Positions 23,701 to 35,700 of a stretch of 64,000 nucleotides of DNA are shown in pieces. The position numbers and the translations under genes were made by a program. Below the pieces are notes generated by a model that worked only from the letters and a program-made list of their open reading frames with translations, did not search any database and was not told where the DNA came from. Positions within the stretch are counted from its first letter, which is position 1, and each line of letters opens with the position of its first letter. This DNA comes from Schistosoma mansoni (lineage: Eukaryota; Platyhelminthes; Trematoda; Strigeidida; Schistosomatidae). Where the stretch lies: contig NC_031495.1 in NCBI RefSeq assembly GCF_000237925.1, positions 9,711,852 through 9,775,851 of the forward strand, written 5' to 3'.

Positions 23701-26700
23701 TGACTCAGTGATAACACTTGGTGATGCCGGTTCGAATTGCATGATGCTCATTGATTCGCGTCAAGATTACACATATACGCCCTGATTGTGTAGAGTTGCT
23801 GGTAACACGGAAACGAAATCCAGGGTTTTCTACTAATTTGACTTCCGATCATCTGACATCCAAAGCATAGTGCATGCGATATTCAGTTACATGCATAACT
23901 GCCCACATTGCAAACTGACGGTTCAATTGTTGTGTAACCTATAATTGTATCTACAGAAAGAAAAGCTACATCAATTCTATTCGAGCCGTTTTTGATACAA
24001 CTGGTTGGTAATAGATATTGAGATGTAAAGGGGAATCGATTTTCCTACTGAACACGTAGATTGTAGTCGTCAATTACCGTGACAACAAAAAATTGGTAAG
24101 AATTACGTGCATATAGTTCCAATATAAGTAGGACTACTACACATGTAATACAAAGTAAACTAACAAAAACCGGTAATCTGTTTATTGGGTATGATGATAA
24201 ATTTTTGTTGATAGACACAGATTTCCTATTACAATAGTGATTGTTTTTTTTTTACTTACTTACGCCTGTGTTGGGATGATCATGCAAATTTCTCGCAATT
24301 GGCATGACAAGCTCATGAAACATTAAGGAGCATTTCATCCAATCAGCGTTTGATTAGAAGTTATGTTAGTAGCATAGCGAAAATGAAAAGTCACATGTAG
24401 AGATTTTGATTGGCTGATAACTACACTGCTACTATGTTGAATAGTATTCTGGAATTTTCAGTACAACCCAAAGACTTCTAAAATACTATAAAAACTCTAT
24501 ATTTTCTGTACATAAATGAACCTTGTAGCAAAGTGCTTCCCACATATTTTGTGCCTTTTCTCTCGTCTTCAAGTCGCTGTATAGTTCTAGCTTGGCGGTT
24601 ACGAAACTAGCTTAGGATCCGAATATAGCGTTCAATCTACAAGACGAATCAGCCTGTTACTCCCAATGGAGCATAGGCCGCCGAGCAGCATTCTCCAACC
24701 CACTCTGTCCTGGGCCTTCTTTTCTAGTTCTATCCAGTTTTTGTTCATTCTTCTCATGTCTGTCTCTATTTCTCGGCGTAATGTGTGATAGTGATTGTAG
24801 TACGTGAAAACTAGTAAACCTACAGAATCACAAGGAAGCAGTTATTTTCCATCTATTTCAGTGAATTATTCCAACGTATCACTTACACTGATACAAATCG
24901 CTATATACGTTTAAATATAGAAATAAGTCACTATAGTAAGATCTTGTAAACGGGATAGTTAATTAACCTTAAACGTCAGCGATAGCTGAAATACCGTGCT
25001 TTCAAATATAACGGCCTATAATTACATGAAGAGGTGTTTCGCTATAAACATTAAAATGATTTTGAGTCAGAAATTATGTATAAAGAGGTCAATATTGCCT
25101 GAAGTTTGTATGTGTCCAACCAGACATGGCGGAAAACTGTTAAGACGAAGATATTTGTAGGATGGATGTCAACTATCTGTTAAATGTTGTTATAATAGCT
25201 AATTAGTCTACACGTTAAGCAATATGTATATTTACTGAGGGATTTATTTGTTTCAAAGATGCTTTATCCGCCCGATGGCCTGGTCGATGGCAAATTGTAG
25301 TTCGAAAAAATATAACTTATTATCTGGATGGTGCACATACTGTAGAAAGTTTACAGGTGAGTATAATTTAGATAAATAAAGGAAGTGTAACTTTTGTGAG
25401 TTTGCAATTAATTGTGTAATCTCACCATGAAATGTATTTTACAAGTTTTTTAGTTGTGTTTATTTCTTTTATTGAAATGATTGAGCCGCATGCTAAACTC
25501 TTAATTGATGATGACAAAGATTTGTAGCTCAGGTTGATGATTTCGGTAGAGCATCAATAATCATTGAGTCACAAGTCGAAAATATTCAAAATGAATATAC
25601 AGACAATGTTAAAGTAAAGGTCAATAATAACCAATCAAGGTCGACAAGACAAGTTATCAGTCATATGTGAAAGAATTCGAATAACTCAGTTCTATCTGAA
25701 GTTTGTGTTGATGATGTTGTTCAGTGTAACAATGGAAATTTCACTATTGAATCATTTAGTTCAGAAAACGAAACCGTGCCAAAACTATCATTTTAAAAAC
25801 TAAATAATGTCAATCACTTCATCCTATGTGATCAGTGTAAGAAGAAAGTGCATGTAAAGTTGAACACTAAATATATATACACTCAAATCATTTATTTGTT
25901 TAATACCTGTATTCATGAACGAATCGATTGTGATTAGTAAAAATAACTCTTCATAAAGTGGTTTTAATGAAGGATCTTTTATAGATTATTATCACACATA
26001 CTTTTTTATTGTATGACTATTAAGTTCAGAGGGGGTTTTGTGGAGAATTTAGTATTTTCACAGTTGAAATCATGAGTCAATTGAAGCTAGACCACCATCG
26101 AAAACCTGGAAGCACTGGACGGCCGTTTCGTCCTATTATTGGACTCCTCAGCAGTGCGCATCCACGATCCTGCACTCGCGAGATTCGAACCCAGAACCTA
26201 CCAGTCTCGAGCCGAAGCCCTTAACCGATAGACCACTGAGCCGGCATCCAACGGTGTTAATGTCTAACTTCAACCAATCCACGATGTTTGAGCGACCGTT
26301 CACCAATTGTCTTCAGTGAGCTGATATCTCTACAACAGACTTGGTAGAAATCCACTGGCCACTGCTTCCCACTAGAACTCAAGGAAATATCTCTTGAAGT
26401 CAGTCACTAGTGAGCATATGATTATAGATCAGAGGGAGTTTTGTGGAGAATTAATCGAATCTCGCGGTTGCGGGATCGTGGATGCGCACTGCTGAAGGGG
26501 TCCCATAATAGGACGAAACGGCCGTCCAGTGCTTCCAGGTTTTCGATGGTGGTCTAGCTTCAATTGACTCATGATTTCAACTGTGACTATTAAGTAAGTA
26601 GAATACTCCCTCACACACACAGTCGCTTTTTTATTCTTTCATATTTAATTATTTTTCATTCTATGGTTTGATGCGGTCTTGTCTGTCTGCATATAAACCG

Positions 26701-29700
26701 CATATGTCTGATTTATTGATATAAAAGGTTCGCTTTCTTCTTCGGGACTCAAAACAGGGTATAGAGAAAAGCTTCGGAATCGTGGGCGGATGAAAACTTA
26801 GTTGTGTCAGCTTAAGGTTAGTAGTGCTGGTCGGGAGTGTACTTGGCCCTATCGGAGACACTAAGCTATAGAGTAAATGGTAGGTACAAAATAAACCAAA
26901 TTAGGATCGCGATTCGGATTGTTGACTGGACAAGTGATATTGTTCAGCGGTCACAGGATATTATAATGACAATTAATGATATCGTGTAAATTAAAATGCC
27001 TATAACTGTAATGACATAAAAACTAGTAAATTCATTTGTTTACATAATCTTTTTCAACACCAGTGCTTGCAATCTTACATCATATCGCTCGCCACTATAC
27101 CAAATAGACGTTTTAAACAGTGAATAATAATGAATTCGAAATTTTTTTAATGTTTGTGGGGAGAGTACCATTCAAAGTTATTAATTGGCATTTATCATAG
27201 TAAATTACAATATACCACGTAATTAACATTTATTTTCGCTACGATTAACAGAATTACAGCCTTTATTTCCGATCTATATATGCTTATTTTTTATAACAAC
27301 ACTGAATTCGCATATTTATCTTATTTATATTATCAATTTGACAGGAAGTAGTTTGTCGAAAATCATAGAGCTGTTAAATAATGATAGGATTATTAGATAC
27401 TAGTCGTGTAAGATGTTAGTTTAATGGGTAAATCACTCGACTTTTAGTTGTAACTTTGAACTTTGCCCTACCCGATTTCGATTTGAGCATCCATTTAGTA
27501 ATTCTAGTCTTGAAACCTAAAGTATAGTTAATTTTGGAGTACATAAATCTGTACTTCGCAAGTAAGTTACATGTTTATTTGAAGCGATTCAAGCATTTTA
27601 AAATTTTTGATCTACGGTTTCGTGGAAATTCTAGGATTTTTCTTAGATTTTAAATAATGAGCTGATACTTAGATAATCATTAATAACTTGGAAACACTTG
27701 GTGGCCATTCCATCTTAGTATAGAACCCTTCAACATCTGTTCTAGTTTAAATCATCTGTTATGTATAACTACTGAAATTGTTTATAATAGATATCGAAAC
27801 GATACACTATTATTTGACTATTCAATCTCTGAGACATTGACGAAAATGAACTGAATTGGGAAACTTTTAAATAGAGTCAGACCTAGGAAAGTAGTGAATT
27901 CATGAAAACTTTAACACTAAGGTCTTTTGCAGTCAGTCTTTACTCCGACATGAGCCCCGATCTATTAGTTATTCAGAAAAATGATTATCATCTAAGATCA
28001 TTCAGGAATAGAGGAAATTGAGATATATATTCGTATTCAGTAAACAACTTACTCCCTGATAACGATGAATCAAATCTCATCTATCGGGCAATCTACTCGC
28101 CACTTGTAAAGAAATCCTAGTTACAAATTCATTTTCTTAGATCACTTCCTATTAATACTGTATAGGCAAATAATGAAAAACTTTATGATCAAACCAACTA
28201 GCTCAATGAATACTAGCAGACCTCCTTACCATCTCCAAATAATCATGCAAACATAGATCGACGATACTTCTTTGGTCTTATTAAGAAAAAAAAGTAATTG
28301 AATAAATCCTGAAATGATCGTTAATTCAACATATGTATATGTCTATTGGTGAAATTATCTACATATCTTCAGATATTACTTTTCGTTAGACTTTCCTGTG
28401 TTAGTATTCAGCCGTAATTTAATAGTTAATACATTTTTGTACTAACCAACTAGATGGTAGATTTTCAATTTTCTCTCCACTGTCTTTATTTGGTTATCTT
28501 GTAACTTAACTATTATTTCCTCATATTTCAATTCACCTTTTCACGATTCACTCATGATGTGTATTTTGTAATGTTTGATCTTTCTTTTTCTTGTCAGTCT
28601 GCAATAAAATGGTTTCAGAATAAGAGCTTTGCTTCAAATAATAACAGGTATGTTTCCGTACATTTTTTCGATGTTGAATACCATTTTTATTCGTTTTATT
28701 TACGAAAGTTTTTTCTTGCTCATTTGCTTTACCCGCTGGTCGTCATAATCTAATATTTCAGTCAGTCAGTCAATCAAACGCAACGTAGGGCCTGTTACGT
28801 GTGTAAATTTGTCCAAGTTGCCACACCCCATTACCATTACCACAAGGGGCTGAAATTGTTGGAATCTTATTTTCCCTTTGTGACTTGACTAATACCGTAC
28901 TGTACAATTATCATTGATCAATATGAATAACTCAGAGTTTATAAGTGTCCAAACCAAGTTCAAATCTAATGGTTTGAAAAATTCTGGGCATTGGATAAAT
29001 AATGTGTGTTATTATTTGTACTTTCCGATAAGCGAAAAAAAACGAAATCGTTTTTAGATCAGAGTGGGGTTTTGTGGAGAATTTAGTATTTTCACAGTTG
29101 AAATCATGAGTCAATTGAAGCTAGACCACCATCGAAAACCTGGAAGCACTGGACGGCCGCTTCAATTGACTCATGATTTCAACTGTGAAAATCGTTTTTA
29201 CTGACTTCTCCCTATTTACTGTTAATATCTTTAACAAAGTGATAGTAGACCACAATTTACGAAAATCTCAGCCCATTTATATGCTAACTTGGTCTAAATT
29301 CTATATGAAGTAGTTCTGAATTGTTGAATAAGTAAATGAATTCATAAAGATAAGAAGTGAGTGTATGTTGCTAAATTTAATCCTTACACCCCAAAACTAC
29401 AAAGCTATTGGTTATCTCCAGCCTTTTGAAAAGAACACACACATTGATAACAAATGAAAAGGAAAGAAAAAGAGAAACTAACAAGCATAATCGAAATTCT
29501 TAAAATAAATCATGTAGGAACTTGTCTAACGGTATCATACACTACCTCATGTACTTGACACTTTATTATTTCTTATTGAAGTCATATAACCTTGTATACA
29601 ATATAATCTTCCACCATATATTTAATCGAATTTGTAATTAAACTACCATTTATCTTATTCTGTCTGACTCATTTTCATTTTGACCACTTAGAGTATAAGC

Positions 29701-32700
29701 TGGTTCAAGTTAGCATTGCATATTGGTCATCTCAACATCAACAATTTATGTTCTTTCACGAGTTTATTCTATTGAAACATAGGATAAATTTTACATTCTC
29801 TTTCGCTCTCTCTGTGTCTTTTTCATGTAAAATAATTTTGCACATGTCTAAACATGATTAATTCCCATTTCAATATTCTTATTTGCTTGATAGACGTCCT
29901 ATACGAATTATTATTTTCACTGTGATTGGTCCACGAGATCCTAAGCCATTTTTAAAATGTTTACAAGTAAGAGCTTTTGTGCGTGGTAATATTTTTTTTA
30001 GTGTTGTTATTTATACTTTAAATTTAATGTTTATTATTTACTATGGTAGTGGTGTGTTTATGTGTGTGAATATTTTGTATCATTTCAAGGTAATTTTCTG
30101 TCATGAACTTGCGTCATTTGAAGAGCTATTAAAGATCAGAGCGAGCTGTACAACTGCTACGTTTGAAGAGATTACGATATCGCCTAGAACCGGCAAACGG
30201 AACGAAAGTCAGCAACACAATAACAGGACAAGCTAAGCGATTTCACTGAGGGAGAAGACCAGATTCAGCCAGGAAAACTATATATTCCACAAGCTACCGT
30301 AAGCACAAACGAACAAGCACACAATTTATGCATATATATACAGTACACAAATTTCCGTGGGAGACGTTACAAGTTAGCGTACTAAAAGAAGGAACGAAAC
30401 AATGACATTTAAGGTTCTTCTAGGTGGGAAGGACATACTGAAGGCACAAATGGGCGCTTTTGGTGCGAAAATGAGAAATTTAGATTTCCATAATAAAATT
30501 ACCAAGTGAGTTCTGGGGATCTAGCATTTCCAACAACAACTGTATTGGTTCAGTTGAAAACATTCTTATAAATGAACACTTATGACTACATCATTCAAAC
30601 AAGATCCTGTGTCTAACATGCTATTGTTAAGCAACAGGATGAGATTCCAACAGTCTGCGTTTCAACTCAATAGTCTTAAGGTATTATCCTCCTTAGATGA
30701 CCATGTATTTGATCTTGTGTAGTAGCGTTGTGAATGCCCATTGTTGTAGAAACCCGAATTATACATTATAATCGTTGTTAATTTCCCCCTTATTTTCTTA
30801 ATCGCCTTACTATTTTTTTATATCATATTCCATCTATTAGGAAACGATAATGTCAGGCGTTTTGCCGCTGAAAGGATTCATTTTCTAATAGAACCATATC
30901 GGTTTTTGATAATAATGGAGATAATCTCAGTGGTTATAGATTTCCATAATTTGATTACAGGGATGTAAATTGGTGTAATTACTTGTTTTTTTTGTAAAAA
31001 ACCTTATTTTCAATAAATAGATCATAGTTTCAAACGAAGATTCATTTGCTTTAGTTCAGTCAATCATGTAATAACAATAGCACTCACATGAAAATTGTAG
31101 CCGAAGGCAAATTAGCATACGTATGGAATAAGTTAATATCTTACTTACCTATAGTAACTCCTAGACCTTAATGACATATGCATTAATACAATTTCAGTGA
31201 CAGCTTTAGTTATTAGAAATTATTCATCTAACTCTTTGAAATGGATATTTACTAGTTTTCTTGTAAATTCTCCAACTGGATAGGATTTGTGGGAGCATTT
31301 CACATTTATTCCCATAAATATTTGATATTCCAATCTCTATGTAATGAAAATTATCTATTCCAGGCCCATTTCATTGCAAGGAAATAATTAAATCTGGGAA
31401 AAATTTCTTTCACAAAGTTGAACTTTTGCATACTTTATAATTCATTTGAGATTAAGACTCGATCGTTAAAATTGATCTCACCACCGATTGATATAACTAT
31501 TCCAGGCTGTCGTCTCAATTTGAGTAAGTTAGCAGTAACGTTCCTATATGTGAAACTTCGTTACTTTGTCAGCGGGATATAAATTGAATTAAAGCACGTT
31601 TCGTACTGGGTTTTGTTGGAGCACACTGGCTATTTCTTATCTAATCAGCGTTAGTGGACACTTGGAGAAGACTAGAATTTTTTAATGTAAAAAACTATAA
31701 ATATACTAACGTTTCTCTTATTGTGATTCCTACTTCCATCCAACCTTTTATTTGGAATATAACTACGTTCCTGTTCAACGGTGTTCTGATTTAGGGACTT
31801 GTCGAGTGAATTAGTGTCCAAGAGTACTAAGCAATAAGAGTATCTGGGTCGTAATAAGAGAAATTATAACACTTTTAAACTAAAACGAGTAACATCGAAC
31901 TCCTCAAGAAACGCCTTAGCAACGAATAACAGTCAGATTTTGATGTTGGCTGACAGTTGTTTTAATCTCTAGATACCCTTTAATTGTAGGAATGCTGCCC
32001 TTGCTTTGCTAATTCATGCTTTCACATCTGCATTAGATCCTCGTCTATCAGTGATACTGATCGGGTACGTAAAAGTTCCTATCTCTTCCAAAGCTTCTCC
32101 ATCAAGTGTGTCACTGCCATTAGTGGCAGTAAGAAATATCCAAAATTAAGAACTACGTTCTAGAAAACGGAATACAAAGTTATGTGTGTAAGAGCATTGA
32201 AACTTCAGATTGATTGAAAGATAAGAAATAAATGAGTCTACACCATTACACTGGTTCGAAATTGTCACTCAGCGTCTCCAATCACTGATTGAGGTTACTT
32301 TGAAGAAATCAACCAGGTAATCTGCATCTACTAACTTGACCCAGATCAACCGTTACTAACTTAATGGACCAAAGTCACGTGTTGCTTCGACCACCCCTAG
32401 CTTTCTTCCAACATATTCAGTCCTATTTAAAGACTAAACCTTAATATTTATGCAGTGTATGTATGTGATAAGTAATGCAATCACTATACACATATTATTA
32501 GATAATACATGTTTCATGTTGCTAATTTTTGTTATATTTTTCAGTCTTCTTCATTTGCATTCGACTTGGTTGTTTTTGCCAATCCTCACGATGGTCAATT
32601 TGGTAATTCTACCTAATCTACATTATTTTTAATACTATCTCTTCATGAAACATCAAGCAATTTTTTCTTTGTTCAGACATTCGCCAGCATGATTCTAGGA

Positions 32701-35700
32701 ATATACATGTAACTGCTATGAATAGTGTGTAGATTTATACCAGAATCGCATAAATTAATACGAATCTGTGTAGATCTGCGGATTGTACAGTTTTCCAAAC
32801 AAATTTATTTAGGCTTAATTCAATATTACAGTATTTTGTTAAGTATGATAGGCTATCAAATAGGACTGTGTTGTTAAATCTATGCAGATATTCGTATACT
32901 AGCACATAAGGTTTTCTTGTTACTTGATTATTTACTTCAATTAAGTCAAGCTCCATTTGTTAAACTTTTGATATTCATTTTTCACACCCCATTTGCTTTT
33001 CAGACGAAATTTTCCCTTGAAATCATTATGTAAATATTAGATTCGTGGCCTGTCATTGATTAAACTGACTGGAAAATACTTAACGTATGTCCAGCCTCTA
33101 TCTACCTGGGTCTATTTTACTGGCGAACATTGTGGTACATTTGAAAATGAGGTGACCAAACCAAGACATGGCAGAAATCCACTGAGTTATTATCTGTTTG
33201 AACTGTGTGCTTGGAGATATAGACATGATGTTTAACACTTCATAAATCCTGGGTTTCGTGTGATATTATACTTTTTTTCAATATCAGTCGTTCATCTCAT
33301 AACTTGTTCGTTGCATTTATTTCACCATTGTGATCAATGTTACTATTTCCACTCCATTTCATACTGTTGTAAGCCAACCGGAACGTTGTACGCTTATGCT
33401 CAGGTCGCTTGTTGTCTGTGACTAACTTGAGCTCAACGCAAGCATTGAAAGTGAAGCATAATGGTTAGATTGAATGTTCGTTGAGCCAATGGTCAACGCC
33501 AACGCTAATACAACTATGCACCTCATATATATATATATATATATACTCGGCTCTGGATCTCTCTATCCTATTTCGTCTTTATATATATATATATACTCGG
33601 CTCTGGATCTCTCTATCCTATTTCGTCTTTGTTTAATTGTAGTCAAACTTCAGGAAAATTGCGTTAGTTCAGTAGCTTTCTGTGTGTACAAAAACTTTGA
33701 GTGTAATAGTGCTCCTTTCTGAGGTTTTTGGTCATGTACTAGTGTGGTCATCTGAGCGAAATCTTAGCCAAATATAGAAATCCATCAAGTCTCCATAGCT
33801 AGTATAATGGCTACTCCATTTCTATACTAGTGAACTTTTCGTTTATTCGAATTATGGAATACTCTGGTATGATGGGATTGGATGAGATCGCTTTCTCTAT
33901 CTTGACGTTCGTACATATAATGGCTCATTTATAACCTCTTTCAGCAAGTTCTTACTATTTTCAAATGCTATATTTTTATACAGAGGAGAAGGTGGGACGG
34001 AATTCGGACGCTTAAACCGGGCTAGTGAATACAAAGGACTCTCTCAGGGAAGTTGGAAAATCTTGACTTGAAACTGTTAATCCACATGGATCTCAAAAGA
34101 ATGAATAGTGCAGCAAATCACTCCAGTCACCGGCTATCGTGACACTTCGTCTCCTGATGTCCCGTTGGATTTTGAACTGGGCGTTTAGGTCAAATGTTTA
34201 AAGTAATTCTCTCTTAGACAATCACCTGTCTCGGTTTGGATGTCCGATTAGTCTTCACACTAGTACTTTATCAGTTTAACATTTATTCCTCATTAGTAGA
34301 TGCTGGTTGATTAGTAATAAATAGTAAATTGACCTTTTTATTTGTCTTCTAGACATTCTTCCCAGTAAAGAGTCGCTTGATGAATTATGCTTTAATATAT
34401 GGCGTCAACTCGAATCGGAATCGAACACTGGGAGCAATTCTACAACACATTCTATTGCTTCGAAGCATGTCGAATCTTTATCTGCCTTTGTAAAGTGGAT
34501 ACAAAACTTGCAGCGTTTTTCTCTTCAGGCTTTGGAATATTTTCCGTGTGAATACAGTAATTATGATGAAGCCGACTATACAACATTCTGTGATGTTCTT
34601 GTCACCGGCAGTCTATATATGGTTGGTCGGATACTAAAGGTACGCTTTTTGTTCACTGTTTTAAAAAATGCCATGTATTTGTAATGCAATCGACGACAGA
34701 CATGTATACCTTCTAGACTGTTATGACCTTAGTCTATCCACTGGTTATATCGCTAGATGTTTAGGAAAATCTGTTTTGGAACTAGTAAACGTCCTTGGAT
34801 ATGCTAGGCTACCTAGTGTAACCTTAAAACTGAGTGCGTGAGTTCGGTTTTGAATAATTTGGTTTTGCAGCTAAGGACTTTCCTATTATCTGTTTAATAA
34901 TCTACTCCACAGGCACTAAACAGTTGGTAAAAGAGAAGACGACTGTAGTAGATAAACTTCATATTAAAATTAGACGATCGCGTTTACTCAAACGGTACAT
35001 GTCTGATGACATAGACATCTGGATCTCGACACAATAAATTGAAAATAAAATGTGTCTAAAAAAATAAGGCAATTAAAGTGAAAATCAGAATACTAACCTC
35101 GATTTATTTACTATGTTTCGGGAAGAGTGTATGACACAGTGACGGTCTATAGATCGGACGAAAATATAAGATTACAGGAATAGCGGAAACGCACTACTCA
35201 ATCGTTTATAATACACGTAGAAAAATATGAGTTCTAATGGCTTATAAAATAGGTTGCCTAGTTTGTCTTTATCATTTATTTTCCTCATTATAACAGATAT
35301 TTTTAATTGGGTGGATATATAGTTTCACTGTAGGCTGATTATTTCACTTATACTATCTAAATTTGTGAGATAACAAATGACCTTTGACTTTTAAAAAGGT
35401 TTGCTAAAGCCCAGTGATGATCTTCAATCTGCCTTGTAGTTTTATTAGTTTCAATTATTATTATCACTTAAATAAAGTGATGATTGATAGGAATAATATT
35501 AAAGCATAATAGAAGAAGTGAACAGATGATAAGAAAAGGCGATTTACATCTAAGTCATTGCTATATCTGCTCTCTGAAGTCTTATTTTGTAAAAGAAGTT
35601 AGGTGTTAGATAGTTTCAAAATGCTCCTCTCAAAATTCAGTAGGGCCCCAAAAAACTCTTGAAAATATTTTATGCAGTCAGGATTAAATGGACGTTTCTT

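Larger units (their letters stand above)
26014..26595 (-). mobile_element. Composite hammerhead retroposon: minus-strand unit plus inverted truncated copy, with target-site duplication (FPGS intron 8)
   Basis: TGACTATTAAGT flanks the insertion (26014-26025, 26584-26595). On the minus strand it comprises a tail ending in CTCCACAAAACCCCC (26028-26045), a hammerhead, a tRNA-like head, a head-proximal segment (26246-26428) and then a second tail end (26431-26457), giving a 403-bp tail-to-tail period. The remaining 26460-26583 is the same sequence on the plus strand: B-box region, degenerate hammerhead, tail. That inverted copy stops inside the tail at CAACTGTG. Confidence 0.9.

Noticed and set aside
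29883-30236. 117-codon plus-strand open frame
   Set aside because: Only its first part is real, as FPGS exon 10 (29894-29966); the rest is intron read-through after a good donor.
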